A DNA stretch of 64,000 nucleotides from Polymorphum gilvum SL003B-26A1 (GTDB taxonomy: Bacteria; Pseudomonadota; Alphaproteobacteria; Rhizobiales; Stappiaceae), in NCBI RefSeq assembly GCF_000192745.1, contig NC_015259.1, positions 4,293,001 to 4,357,000 on the forward strand, read 5' to 3'. The stretch's first letter is position 1. The number at the start of each line of letters is the position of its first letter. Below are positions 51,501 through 59,672 of the stretch, in pieces. The notes below the pieces were generated by a model that was not told the origin of the DNA, did not search any database, and saw nothing but the letters and a program-made list of their open reading frames with translations. The translations under genes were made by a program, and so were the position numbers.

Positions 51501-52026
51501 CGGCGCCCACATGCGCTTCGATCAGCGGATCCGGTAATTGAGCCTCGCTGCCGCGATGAAAACGGAAGCGCAGGTTTGGCTTGGCGACGTCAGGGCTCGA
51601 TCCGGTCTTGTCATAAATGAGCTTGCCGTCGGCCCAGATGCGCAGCACGTCCTCGGCTGGGCCCTCACCGAAGCTCAGCGCGAAGGACGCGAAATAGGAA
51701 TAGCTGATCGAGGTCTGGGTGCTGCGCCCGCCGCCGCCCTTGCCGCCGGATCGGGTGCGGGTGACGTTCTGCTGTTCGCGAATGCCCGACGACCAGATCA
51801 TGTTGCCGGCCATGCGCAGCGTGCCGTAGCCGATCGGGATCGATGCGCCGTAGGCGGAGGACGAGACGGTCAGATCGCCCAGCCGCGGACCCTCGGTGGT
51901 GACGTTCTGCCCCTTGGCGGGAAACAGCAGGCTGCCGACGACGGAGCCCACCAGCCAGCCGGCCTGCCAGCCGAGACCGACGGCGGAGCCGAGCGCGGCC
52001 CCGCCTACTGCGACGAGGATGGCCAT
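48514..52026 (-). CDS. Tail tip / host specificity protein (J-like)
   Basis: The 1170-residue protein begins with glycine-rich hydrophobic stretches (VGGAALGSAVGLGWQAG), then GPRLGDLTVSSSAYGASIPIGYGTLRM, a pattern of phage tail-tip proteins. A large beta-rich middle and a C-terminal fibronectin-like region (NITLSWIRRTRIGGE, AYEVDILDGPGGAV) follow. It is the central tip protein contacting the receptor, following the NlpC/P60 gene as in lambda K-I-J. Confidence 0.85.
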   Translation of the reverse strand: MAILVAVGGAALGSAVGLGWQAGWLVGSVVGSLLFPAKGQNVTTEGPRLGDLTVSSSAYGASIPIGYGTLRMAGNMIWSSGIREQQNVTRTRSGGKGGGGRSTQTSISYSYFASFALSFGEGPAEDVLRIWADGKLIYDKTGSSPDVAKPNLRFRFHRGSEAQLPDPLIEAHVGAGRAPAHRGLCVIVFEDLALADFGNRIPNITAEITYRRAAQQPYQLLDFITTGEGGYFGSYQISDLAIDWRRGYGYFVSSSSNAEAAGIRRFDLRTMAEDRQARMTDVAAVTPNNFPSTLFCGEDGHLYLTVGSGNSRPIIRVEPNALKEVGRFGFTSTGLSNTTTRFVTTTWMGMISAYGPSGRVDFLLTGSLFNDIGLLRADSMGYVWGAGQTVTESRIRGAIGGAVGEGYGDGWILASATSSSLNHTSLGLYRIRVSAFAQYDGLTGQSLGVTFEKVASFTPAQIEAGATGFYSDAGGLTYDATDDSVIFQITMSNGGSAGTIYTIKWRADNGIVWKTAVPHKINYEGPFFGQSRLRGQRWTLMRSTRVVQLDTATGAIMLNEIWPGAVSEQGAQVYDAVTDTHLVRGSSGWARLFLNRGGGEGEALSSIVADLCGRAGLGLADIDVAELTPSVPGYVIGRQTTVRGAIEPLAQAYFFDAAETDDTLRFRNRGRAPVATIPAEYLVPLDSQTGESWRERRTQEVELPERVAVVYMDRDADYQQGTQSEKRASLPLPTMHSRNQASLELALAIDATTAKRIAAKTLYSAWIERSAYEAELPPDWLRLDPTDVVDVAFATGSTFRTRINRLDVGADFSLAVKGVSETSATYVSSVVADGGSGKPVQLVGANAATRLILPDLPLLRDVDDAGGAGSRIYYLMAGFGGPGWPGAALYRSADGSAWAQVGRALSEAAWGATANALGAPRSPFGTDEENSLTVFMTTGGERLESVTQEALVNGANAALVLKANGEPEIIQFRDVTLNPDGSYTLTGLLRGRRGTDVFVDGHAAGEVFVLLDPDDVETLVTALGDLGLPRSWRAVGFGTLFEDAETLVQSHGGRDLRPYAPWNVRATTSGSPANITLSWIRRTRIGGELKDGTGVVPLGEASEAYEVDILDGPGGAVKRTLTSTSPSAVYANADILADFGAVPTELSVAVHQMSAVVGRGFPRAVTLEVT

Positions 52027-52032
52027 GAGAGT

Positions 52033-52482
52033 TCAGTGTCCGGGAGAGCGAAAGCGAAAGGCGAATTTGACCTTGGCCGGCCACTCGCCGGCATAGGGCT
52101 CTTCGATGACCTGCCTGCGGGTCGCATGGGCGTGCAGCAGATGGGGATGGCCGAGCCGCTCGGTCAGGAAGCCGCAGTGGCAGGGATAGGCCTGATCGGC
52201 GAAGACGAGCACGTCACCGGGCTGGGCCTCCGGGATGGCCACGCCGTCCATGTTGCCCCGGAAATGTTCGACGAAACCCTGTCCCTGAGCGCGGCGGCTG
52301 TAGCCGGTGCTGTCATAGTCCGAGAGATCGAGCGCCCGGGCGACGCAGACCACCAGCCCGACGCAGTCGATGCCCGAACGCGTGCGCCCCTGATGCCGCC
52401 AGGGAACGCCAAGCCAGCCGCGGGCATCGGTGACGACCGCCTCGGGTGTGACGGCCTCAGGGGTAATGATCTCAGCGGGCAT
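52033..52482 (-). CDS. NlpC/P60-family tail-associated peptidase
   Basis: The 149-residue protein has the catalytic Cys in GIDCVGLVVCVARAL and the His region LGHPHLLHAHATRR. It cuts peptidoglycan peptides during DNA entry and corresponds to the C-terminal part of lambda K. It overlaps the DUF2163 stop by 11 bp. Confidence 0.92.
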   Translation of the reverse strand: MPAEIITPEAVTPEAVVTDARGWLGVPWRHQGRTRSGIDCVGLVVCVARALDLSDYDSTGYSRRAQGQGFVEHFRGNMDGVAIPEAQPGDVLVFADQAYPCHCGFLTERLGHPHLLHAHATRRQVIEEPYAGEWPAKVKFAFRFRSPGH

Positions 52483-54052
52483 CGGGATAGCTCATCATGG
52501 CGTCCTGCCCCGGCACGTAGGGCTCGCCGCGGAAGTTGAGGACGTTGGCAAAGCGGGCGATGCAGGTGTCGAGGCGCTTGTCGCAGCCGGGATGGATGCG
52601 GAAGAGGTCGCCGACCCGGATCGCATAGCCCATGGGCAGGAACAGCTCGGCGCGGCCCGTTGCTTGGGTCCACGCCTTCACTTCGATCGAGCGTCCGGCA
52701 TTCGGCCCGCTCTCCCAGGCCAGCACGCCGCCGGCGAACCAGCCGTCACTCGCGCGGGACTCGTCGACCGATGCCGTGAACACCGCCCGGTCGACGACAT
52801 CGGTGACGATCCCGGCCCGACTCCAGGACTCCATGGCCTCAAACACGGCCGTTCCGTCGGTGGTCTGCTGGCCGACGGAAGTGTCATAGGCTGGCTGGTC
52901 AGCAGCCGTCGTACCCGCACCGACGCAGCGGTAGACGCGATTCTCAAACACGGTCGCTGTGCCGACGCCTGTCGTCGTGTCGGTGAAGAAGCCGCTGACG
53001 GCGTCGAGCGCGGAATTGCACACCGAGCCGCTGACCCTCGTGCCGTTGAAGATCACGCGCAGCTGCCGGGTGCCCGAGGGAACCAGCGCGTCGGCGACCT
53101 GGCAGAGCGTCCAGACGCCGGTCATCGCCTCACTGCCGGTGTCGAGCGGTGTGGCCAACACAGCGCCCAATTCATCGAGCAACTGCACGCGCAGCCGTCC
53201 CTGATCGACGGTGTTGCCGCCGCCATTGGCCCGCCATCCGCCGACGGTCAGGCGGTAGTCGCCGGCATCGAGGATGGCCTCATCGAGAACATCGGCGAGA
53301 TCGACGGTCTGACGCAGCTCGAAGCTGGCGACATTGCCGCCTTCAAGAAAATGCGTTCCAGTCTTTGGCCCGAGCGCGCCGCTCGCAGTTTTCGCCGCCG
53401 CCGAGCCGGAAGCTACGGTCCAGCCGGAGAGATTGCCGGCATCGAAGCCAGGATTGACGAAGGGAATTCCGATCGTCGCGAGCGCCGAGGAGGTACGCAC
53501 GCGGACGGTGTCGCCGACGGCATAGGACGTCGAACGCTGGATCTCGGGCGGATGGATCGGCACTTTGCAGCGCGGGTCGCCGAGATCGGCGCGGCATTCA
53601 GGGCTGTAGAGCTCGCCGATACGCTGGGAGAGCGCCTGCGTCATGCCGCGCAGCTCTGTGCGGAAAACGCCTTGCTCGGTCAGCACCACCTCGCCAAACC
53701 AGCCGCGCCGCATGCGAAGCGCGCCCATCGAAGGATCGGCCCAGTTGACGAGGAAGATGCGCACCTCCGCCTGATCAAAGAGACCCGCGCGCAGCTCCTC
53801 CTCGGTGATCGCCTCGTCATCGAACACGCCCTCGACGTCGAGATTATCGACGCTGAGGCTCGCATCATTGGCGATCGCCGTGCGCGAATAGCCGGAGCTC
53901 GCCTTATAGAGATCGCCGTCGAAGACGAGATCGCGGTCATGGTCGGTGAAGAAGAACTCCCGGCCATCCACGCGCGTGATGCGCCAGCAGGTGGCGAGCG
54001 TGGTCACGGGCCCCGCCAGGTGAGTGGCGAGCGCTGTCGATGTCGACTTCAT
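52472..54052 (-). CDS. DUF2163 tail protein with inserted beta-sandwich domain
   Basis: The 526-residue protein has the DUF2163 N-terminal part (1-190; CWRITRVDGREFFFTDHDRD, RIGELYSPECRADLGDPRC) and C-terminal part (360-526; GCDKRLDTCIARFANVLNFRGEP). Family members are usually near 280-300 residues. The extra residues, about 199-355 (GFDAGNLSGWTVASG to LRVIFNGTRVSGSV), look like a jelly-roll or carbohydrate-binding module placed in a surface loop. It forms part of the tail tip. Confidence 0.88.
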   Translation of the reverse strand: MKSTSTALATHLAGPVTTLATCWRITRVDGREFFFTDHDRDLVFDGDLYKASSGYSRTAIANDASLSVDNLDVEGVFDDEAITEEELRAGLFDQAEVRIFLVNWADPSMGALRMRRGWFGEVVLTEQGVFRTELRGMTQALSQRIGELYSPECRADLGDPRCKVPIHPPEIQRSTSYAVGDTVRVRTSSALATIGIPFVNPGFDAGNLSGWTVASGSAAAKTASGALGPKTGTHFLEGGNVASFELRQTVDLADVLDEAILDAGDYRLTVGGWRANGGGNTVDQGRLRVQLLDELGAVLATPLDTGSEAMTGVWTLCQVADALVPSGTRQLRVIFNGTRVSGSVCNSALDAVSGFFTDTTTGVGTATVFENRVYRCVGAGTTAADQPAYDTSVGQQTTDGTAVFEAMESWSRAGIVTDVVDRAVFTASVDESRASDGWFAGGVLAWESGPNAGRSIEVKAWTQATGRAELFLPMGYAIRVGDLFRIHPGCDKRLDTCIARFANVLNFRGEPYVPGQDAMMSYPDAR

Positions 54053-54651
54053 GGGCGGATCTCCAGCACCGGGATCTGGCCCCAGCTGCCGAGCTGATAG
54101 GTCTCGATGGTGATGTCCATCTGGTCGCTGTCGAAGCGAACCGGCACGTCGAACTCGAAATCCGCCGTCACCTGGACACCCGACGCTGGCGCGGTCGTGA
54201 AGGTCACGAGCCCTGTCGCCGTGTTCACCGTCCAGCCCGTGACCGCCTCGACGCCGTCGCGATAGATCTTGACCGTGCCAGGAACCGGTTTGGCGATGAT
54301 GCGGCTCTCGATCTCGCCGCCGCTCGCATAGCGCCTGACGAGCTGGAAAGTCTTGTTGGCCCCATCGCCGACGCCGAGCACCTGCGCGAATGCCTGATAA
54401 TCGGTCCAGTCCTTGAAGCGGAATCCGTAGGCGCGCCCCTTGCGGGCGCGGAAGAAGGCGATCAGCGCCGCGACCTGCTCGCGCTTCTTGAGGCCATGCG
54501 CCACGTTCCATTTGCCTCGCGCGGCGGCCCAGTTGGCATTGCGGCGCTCGTGCCCCGACACGGTCGTCACCACGGTCGTCGAATAACCCGGTCCGCCCGA
54601 CGCCCCGTAGGAGATGTCGGGCGGGAACTGCACCTCATGAAATCCGCTCAT
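54049..54651 (-). CDS. DUF2460 tail protein
   Basis: The 200-residue protein starts SGFHEVQFPPDISYGASGGPGY and contains RRNANWAAARGKWNVAHGLK and FRARKGRAYGFRFKDWTDYQA, defining features of DUF2460. In alphaproteobacterial phages and gene transfer agents it is a distal tail/hub protein next to DUF2163. It has normal length and an ATGA overlap. Confidence 0.93.
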   Translation of the reverse strand: MSGFHEVQFPPDISYGASGGPGYSTTVVTTVSGHERRNANWAAARGKWNVAHGLKKREQVAALIAFFRARKGRAYGFRFKDWTDYQAFAQVLGVGDGANKTFQLVRRYASGGEIESRIIAKPVPGTVKIYRDGVEAVTGWTVNTATGLVTFTTAPASGVQVTADFEFDVPVRFDSDQMDITIETYQLGSWGQIPVLEIRP

Positions 54652-54662
54652 CTGTCGACCCG

Positions 54663-57167
54663 TCAGAGATTGCGCCGCGCTCGTTCCATGGCGCGGGCAG
54701 CGTCCGCCGCGATCTGGCCTTGCGCGTGGCGGAAGCTGTTCGCGTCGGGTGTCGAGATGTTCATCACGACATTGACAGGCGGGCGCGTGTCGCGGCCCGA
54801 GCCCATCGCTGCGAGCTGGGAGCGCGACAGCACCATCTCTCCGCGCTGCAGGATGGCGGGCACCTCGTCTGGACGCAGGCCCGCCCGTCCGCCAACAATG
54901 CCGCCGCCATGCAGGCGCGGCGCACCGGCAAAAGCGAACGCCGGGACGAGCCGCTGCGGCGCAGGAGCGCCGACGATGCCGCCCGCGTGGAAGATGCCCG
55001 ACAGGATGCCGCCGCCCCCGCCGAACAGATTGCCGAAGATCCCACCGCCGCTACCCATGCCGCCGAGCGCGTTGGCGAGGGGCCCGAGGATCGCCGAGCG
55101 CAGCGCGATGCGGGTGATGTCTGCCAGGATGCTATCGGCGAGCGCCTTGAAGTCGAATTTGCCGGTCGTCACGAACTTCGCGACAGCGTCTTCGGCCGAC
55201 CGGAACGCACTGGTGAGCGCATTGCCGAGGCCCTTGCCCCAATTCGCGGCCTCTTCGGCATAGCGCGCGAGCTCGTCCCTGACGGCGGCCCAGCCCGTTG
55301 CGGCCTCGTCAGCCGCCGCCTTGATCTCCCGGCCGGCCTCGCGACTTGCCGCGGCGGCGCGCCCTGCCGAGCCTCTGCCGCCCGCTCCATCACCTGCCTC
55401 ATCGCCACTGCCACCAATCGCGCCGAACGCCGTGTCAAGCCGCTCCGTCGCCGCAGCAGCCTCATCGATCTGGGAGTTCGCCCCGGCCATCGCCTCGCGG
55501 AGCGCAGCGACCGACTCCAGCGGCGCACCGGCAAGTTCACCAAGTGCACTCGCGGTTTCACGGGCGCTTGTCGCGGCGCGACGGGCATCCTCCGCGAAGG
55601 CGGAGAATCCGAGATCCGGAACGCGAAATGCATCGGTCTCGAAGGCGGCCGCGAAGGCGTCGCGCGCAGCCGCGCCAGCGCCTTCGGCCGCGCCCGCAAA
55701 TTGGTTTTCGATCCGGCCGAGATCGATATCCGGAACGAGTCTGATTTCGGTCTCGATGCCGATCGCTGAAAGCGCGGCGCCAATTCCCTGCACCAGGCCG
55801 TTGATGCCGCGCGTGGCGCCGTTCAGCATCCATTCGACGGCGGCGATCAGCGCATTGGCCGCCCGGATGGCAAAGTCGCCGATCGCTGCCGGCAGTCGAC
55901 GCCAGATCGCCACCATGGCGTCGAACGCGCCCTGGAAGACGTTGACGGTCCGATTGCCGAAAGCGACGACGGCATCGAGAGCGCCTTGCAGCGCGTCGGC
56001 GACGTTCGCCTGAATGCCGAGCCAGGCTGCGGCGATCCGGTTCTTCAGCACCTCGACGAACAGGCCGATCCGGTCCCACACTTCACGCGCCACATCGCCC
56101 AGCAGATTGAGCGCCGCGCCGAAGCCGCCCGTGGCCTGCACGAGCCGCCCGAACTGATAGATCAGCTCACCCGCCGCCACGACCAGCGCGCCGATCCCGG
56201 TGCGGATGATCGCCCCGCGCAGGAAAACGAGCGCAGTGGCAAGACCACGCACCGAGACGGCAGCTACCACCATGCTGGCGACGAAGCGCCCCGCCATGAG
56301 CCCGACGAAGGCGGTGGCGATCGAGGCAAGCCGTCCGAGATTGTCGAACAGAAGCCGAATGGCCTGCCCGAGCGGACCGGTCGTGCGTGAGATCGCGGCC
56401 AGCGCATCAGCAACGGCTTCGAGCGCCGGCGCTGCGGCGACCGCCAGCTGGTTCGAGACCCCACGCCAGATCAGACCGAGGCGAGAGATAGCGTCATTGG
56501 TGCGCTCGATCTGGGCCGCGTCTTGTTGCGACACCACGACCCCGAAGTCCCGCACGTCCTGCGTCGCCGTCCTAAGCGTCGCCGTATCGATGCGCAGGAA
56601 GGTGAGCGCGGCGCGATCGCCGAAGAGCTGGGAGGCGACCGCCGCACGCTCGGCCTCGGGCACGTAGCGGGCGAGAGCCTCCTGGATGGCGGCGATGCGC
56701 TGGTCGAGGGGAAGGCGCTGCAGTTCCTGAGAGGTCAGCCTGAGACGTTCGAGCGCGCCGACCGCGGCTCCGGTTCCGGCTGCTGCCTGGCTCAGGCGCC
56801 GGGTCAGCTGGATGGTCGCCTGTTCGATCTCGCCCATGGAGACGCCGGCAAGATCACCGGCGCGCTCCAGTACCTGGATACTCTCGACCGTCGTGCCGAG
56901 TGAGGCGGCAAGCTTGGCCTGATTGTCGATGACCTGCAGGCCGGAGCGGATCATCGCCGCCGCGCCCGCTGCAAATGCCGCTGCAGCAGCAGCCGCTGCT
57001 ATCTGAACCCGGCGATAGAAGGCGGCGACGCGCGTGTTCGCCGCATCCATTTCGCGGGAGAGGCGCCGCATGCCCTGTTCACCCGCATCGCCGATGCCCT
57101 GCAGCTCGGCGCGAACCTCGCGGCCGCCGACGACGGCAAGGCGCACGGACACCCTTTTCTCAGCCAT
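54663..57167 (-). CDS. Tail tape measure protein
   Basis: The 834-residue protein is alpha-helical with an Ala-rich hydrophobic stretch near 55-75, a LGTTVESIQVLERAGDLAG repeat-type region and Gly-rich end (NALGGMGSGGGIFGNLFGGGG). It determines tail length and passes through the tube. Its ATG overlaps the end of the frameshifted chaperone by 8 bp, the normal G-T-H arrangement. Confidence 0.9.
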   Translation of the reverse strand: MAEKRVSVRLAVVGGREVRAELQGIGDAGEQGMRRLSREMDAANTRVAAFYRRVQIAAAAAAAAFAAGAAAMIRSGLQVIDNQAKLAASLGTTVESIQVLERAGDLAGVSMGEIEQATIQLTRRLSQAAAGTGAAVGALERLRLTSQELQRLPLDQRIAAIQEALARYVPEAERAAVASQLFGDRAALTFLRIDTATLRTATQDVRDFGVVVSQQDAAQIERTNDAISRLGLIWRGVSNQLAVAAAPALEAVADALAAISRTTGPLGQAIRLLFDNLGRLASIATAFVGLMAGRFVASMVVAAVSVRGLATALVFLRGAIIRTGIGALVVAAGELIYQFGRLVQATGGFGAALNLLGDVAREVWDRIGLFVEVLKNRIAAAWLGIQANVADALQGALDAVVAFGNRTVNVFQGAFDAMVAIWRRLPAAIGDFAIRAANALIAAVEWMLNGATRGINGLVQGIGAALSAIGIETEIRLVPDIDLGRIENQFAGAAEGAGAAARDAFAAAFETDAFRVPDLGFSAFAEDARRAATSARETASALGELAGAPLESVAALREAMAGANSQIDEAAAATERLDTAFGAIGGSGDEAGDGAGGRGSAGRAAAASREAGREIKAAADEAATGWAAVRDELARYAEEAANWGKGLGNALTSAFRSAEDAVAKFVTTGKFDFKALADSILADITRIALRSAILGPLANALGGMGSGGGIFGNLFGGGGGILSGIFHAGGIVGAPAPQRLVPAFAFAGAPRLHGGGIVGGRAGLRPDEVPAILQRGEMVLSRSQLAAMGSGRDTRPPVNVVMNISTPDANSFRHAQGQIAADAARAMERARRNL

Positions 57168-57839
57168 CGTGTTCAGCCTTCATTTGCGCATTGAGGCCGC
57201 GGACCATCATTGCCTCGATGTCCGGCAAGAGCTCCGCGCAGATGAGTGTGTTGAGCCCGAGCGCCTCGGCGATCGCGAGGGCGGCGGTCATGTCGAGCCC
57301 CAGGACTGCGCCGGGGATGGCGCGCAGCTGGCCCGTGAGCCGCAAGGCGAGATCCCAGACCTGCCAGACTTCGAGGGTATGGGGGCGGTTCAGGACGGCT
57401 GGACACTCGCCGCAGATGCGCCCTGTGTTGACATGACAGGATCGGCAATACTGGTCGCCCCCGCTGAAATGCCATTCGGCAAGGGCGCGGAGCCGTTTTT
57501 TTCCGCTTCCAGCAGCAGACCCTTCGAGACGTAGCGCAGCTGGAAGGCTTCGAAGAGCGGCAGGATGTCGAGCAGCGCATCGATCCCTTCCGGCGTGACC
57601 GGCACGGGATTGCCGTCCGCATCACCGACGCCCTCCCAGTCCTCGACCACGAGCCGCGCCAGCGCCTTGGCCATGGCGACCGCGATGGTTTCGTTCGATG
57701 CCCCTTCGGGCAGGCTGGTGACGGTCGGATCGCTGCGCGCCGCCGCCATCAGGGATGTCGTGAGCGGACCGACGTGCAGGCGCACACCGTGGCCGAGATC
57801 GAGCCAGCGCGGCTCGCGGGAGAGATCAAGACGGATCAT
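57160..57839 (-). CDS. Tail assembly chaperone G-T fusion made by -1 frameshift
   Basis: A -1 shift at A AAA AAC joins the first 115 codons of the chaperone to a 111-codon frame that overlaps the tape measure start, giving 226 residues. The extension (RLRALAEWHFSGGDQY onwards) has no start of its own and contains CRSC and CGEC separated by seven residues, a zinc-ribbon pattern. In lambda the G-T product recruits tail tube subunits to the tape measure. The rest is helical (GLDMTAALAIAEALGL). Confidence 0.8.
57390..57839 (-). CDS. Tail assembly chaperone G-like (zero-frame product)
   Basis: The 149-residue zero-frame product starts MIRLDLSREPRWLDLGHGVR and is helical at LVVEDWEGVGDADGNPVPVTP and FEAFQLRYVSKGLLLEAEKN. 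After the slippery site it runs 34 further codons to TGA. It lies between tail tube and tape measure genes, the usual site of lambda G. It is expected to be the major form, with the longer G-T fusion as the minor form. Confidence 0.8.
   Translation of the reverse strand: MIRLDLSREPRWLDLGHGVRLHVGPLTTSLMAAARSDPTVTSLPEGASNETIAVAMAKALARLVVEDWEGVGDADGNPVPVTPEGIDALLDILPLFEAFQLRYVSKGLLLEAEKNGSAPLPNGISAGATSIADPVMSTQGASAASVQPS
57495..57501 (-). promoter_or_regulatory. -1 ribosomal frameshift slippery heptamer A AAA AAC
   Basis: On the minus strand a run of seven A (57496-57502) followed by C gives A AAA AAC in the zero frame (codons GAA AAA AAC). The -1 frame is open from here to 57160. The A-run could also allow transcriptional slippage. 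No marked downstream pseudoknot was sought in detail. Confidence 0.75.
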
Positions 57840-57849
57840 GGATGCATCC

Positions 57850-59121
57850 TCATGCGTAGCTAATGACGTCGTTCAGGAGATGGGCGCGCAGCATGGTGCC
57901 CTCGCTGTCATCGAAGGCGGCGCGCCAGTCGAAGCTCGCCTCGACCCCGCCGGGGCCGGAGACGGCGTATTTGGGTTTTGGCAGGAAGACGCGCGGTAGC
58001 TCGAAGCGGAGCGCATAACCCTCGGGGAAGGTGAAGCCGTAATCCAGTGCGACGGGATCGCCATTGGCGGCTTCGGCGACCAGCGTCGCGCCGTCGAAGC
58101 GCACCGACATCGAGCCTTCGGCGGACGCGAAGGTCGGATCGGCCGCCTCGATCTTGCCGTCCTCGCGGATCACCCGCACCCGTTCGAGATTGTTCGAGAA
58201 GGTGAGACTGCCGCCGGTGACGCCCGCGAGCGGCTGACCGCCACGCCGGATGAAGCCGCGTCCCTGACTGAAACGGCGCAGCGAGAATGCATCCGGACTG
58301 GCGTCGACGGTGGCGGCGAAACGTTCCTCGCCCTGCGCCACGAGCTCGAGGCGGGCGTTTGCCGGTCCCTCCTGGCCCATCTCGAAATTGAGGCTCTCCA
58401 TCACCGTGCCGAGATGGCGGAAGAAGACCGGGGTCGTCAGCTTCGGGTGGCCGATCTCGATCGTGTAGCTCGGGATGTCGTCGGCGCCGCTCTCCCAGAC
58501 ATGGGCATAGCCGCCACCGGTCAGCGTCGGGCCGGACACGCTCGCCGCGGATGCTGCAAGGGTGAAGCTGTTGCCAGTCGGGCCGGCCGTGTCGAACACG
58601 ATCACGAGCGTCTGGGTGCTCGTCGGCCGGGACCAGGTGCATTTGGCGATCTCGGCATCGGCCGAGGCGTTGAGATCGTTGACCAGTTGATCGAGGGTCT
58701 GAGTGACCGTCGTCTGGATTTCCGTCTCGTCGCCCGATGGCGTCCCGGAGACGAAGGTCCAGACGGTACTATTGAGCGTGATCGTGTCGCCGGGCGACGG
58801 ATTGGCCGCGAAGGAAATCGAGCCAGAGGCATTGACCGGCGTCGTCACGGGGTCGCCGAACAGGCCGGTCAGCCAGAAGCCGGTGCCGCGCAGGTCGAAC
58901 GGGATATCGATCTGCCCCTCGTCGGTGATGAGGCCGCGATAAGGATCCTGCGCGTTTCGCCCCCGTCCCAGCAGCGGGTCGTCACCGAGCGGCTGGGCCG
59001 AGGACAGATCGGTCGATTTGAAGTCGAGGCTTCGATAGCCGGTAAGCGGCGCGACCCCATAGCTTGCCTCCCGGCAAGCCTTGAGCGTGGCGTCCGCGCC
59101 GTAAGCGCGTACCTTGGGCAT
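57850..59121 (-). CDS. Major tail tube protein
   Basis: The 423-residue protein begins MPKVRAYGADATLKACREAS and has a family-like pattern: YRGLITDEGQIDIPFDLRG, GFWLTGLFGDP, and SYTIEIGHPKLTTPVFFRHLG. It is larger than lambda V; residues about 100-200 hold an Ig-like insertion with Thr/Asp repeats (TPSGDETEIQTTVTQTLDQL). It lies upstream of the chaperones and downstream of the tail terminator gene. Confidence 0.82.
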   Translation of the reverse strand: MPKVRAYGADATLKACREASYGVAPLTGYRSLDFKSTDLSSAQPLGDDPLLGRGRNAQDPYRGLITDEGQIDIPFDLRGTGFWLTGLFGDPVTTPVNASGSISFAANPSPGDTITLNSTVWTFVSGTPSGDETEIQTTVTQTLDQLVNDLNASADAEIAKCTWSRPTSTQTLVIVFDTAGPTGNSFTLAASAASVSGPTLTGGGYAHVWESGADDIPSYTIEIGHPKLTTPVFFRHLGTVMESLNFEMGQEGPANARLELVAQGEERFAATVDASPDAFSLRRFSQGRGFIRRGGQPLAGVTGGSLTFSNNLERVRVIREDGKIEAADPTFASAEGSMSVRFDGATLVAEAANGDPVALDYGFTFPEGYALRFELPRVFLPKPKYAVSGPGGVEASFDWRAAFDDSEGTMLRAHLLNDVISYA

Positions 59122-59143
59122 GGATAACTCCTGTTCCTGAAGA

Positions 59144-59578
59144 TCAGTCGCTGAGCGGATCGCTCACCAGGTATTCGACCGTGACGACGAGCCGGGCGGT
59201 CAGGACCGGGGCCGCCCCCTCGATCGCCAGCGCTCCGGTTTCCGGCGCCGACGGCGTCAGGTTCTCGGCGAGTCCGCCGAGGGAGGGATCGATCCTGAGC
59301 GCCGCACCGATCGATCCGAGCAACGTGTCGAGCGCCGCTTCGCCTCCGCCCGTCGGATCGCGGGGCACATAGACCTCGATCTCGACCCGGTGGGCGTAGA
59401 ACTCCGTGCGCGGATTGAGCGTCACGTCCGGCTCGCCCGGATCGCCGTCGCGCAGGATGACGAGACCGGCTGCCAGCACCTTCTCGGGAAGGACCTCATT
59501 TCGACGCACGTTCGCGTCCAACGCATTGTCGAGCGTCTGGAAGAGAGCTCCGAGGATGGCTTCACGACGGCTGGACAC
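59144..59578 (-). CDS. Probable tail terminator / minor tail protein
   Basis: The 144-residue protein begins with a GTG (SSRREAILGALFQTLDNA) seven bases after GAGGA. It has the beta-strand layout AAGLVILRDGDPGEPD, then HRVEIEVYVPRDPTGGGE and LTARLVVTVEYLVSDPL. This resembles Phage_tail_U-type proteins that cap the tail tube. Position directly before the tube gene supports this. Confidence 0.72.
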   Translation of the reverse strand: MSSRREAILGALFQTLDNALDANVRRNEVLPEKVLAAGLVILRDGDPGEPDVTLNPRTEFYAHRVEIEVYVPRDPTGGGEAALDTLLGSIGAALRIDPSLGGLAENLTPSAPETGALAIEGAAPVLTARLVVTVEYLVSDPLSD

Positions 59579-59672
59579 TGGTTTTCCTCAGGCTTGGGGC
59601 CAATCCAGGTGATCTCGCCGCACAGAATGCGGCGCGCACATGCACTGGGATGCGAAGAAGGCGAAGGCGGGG

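Noticed and set aside
57173-57625. A separate gene in the third frame overlapping the tail chaperone
   Set aside because: Its product is a basic, low-complexity shadow; the open -1 frame with the zinc-ribbon explains the region.
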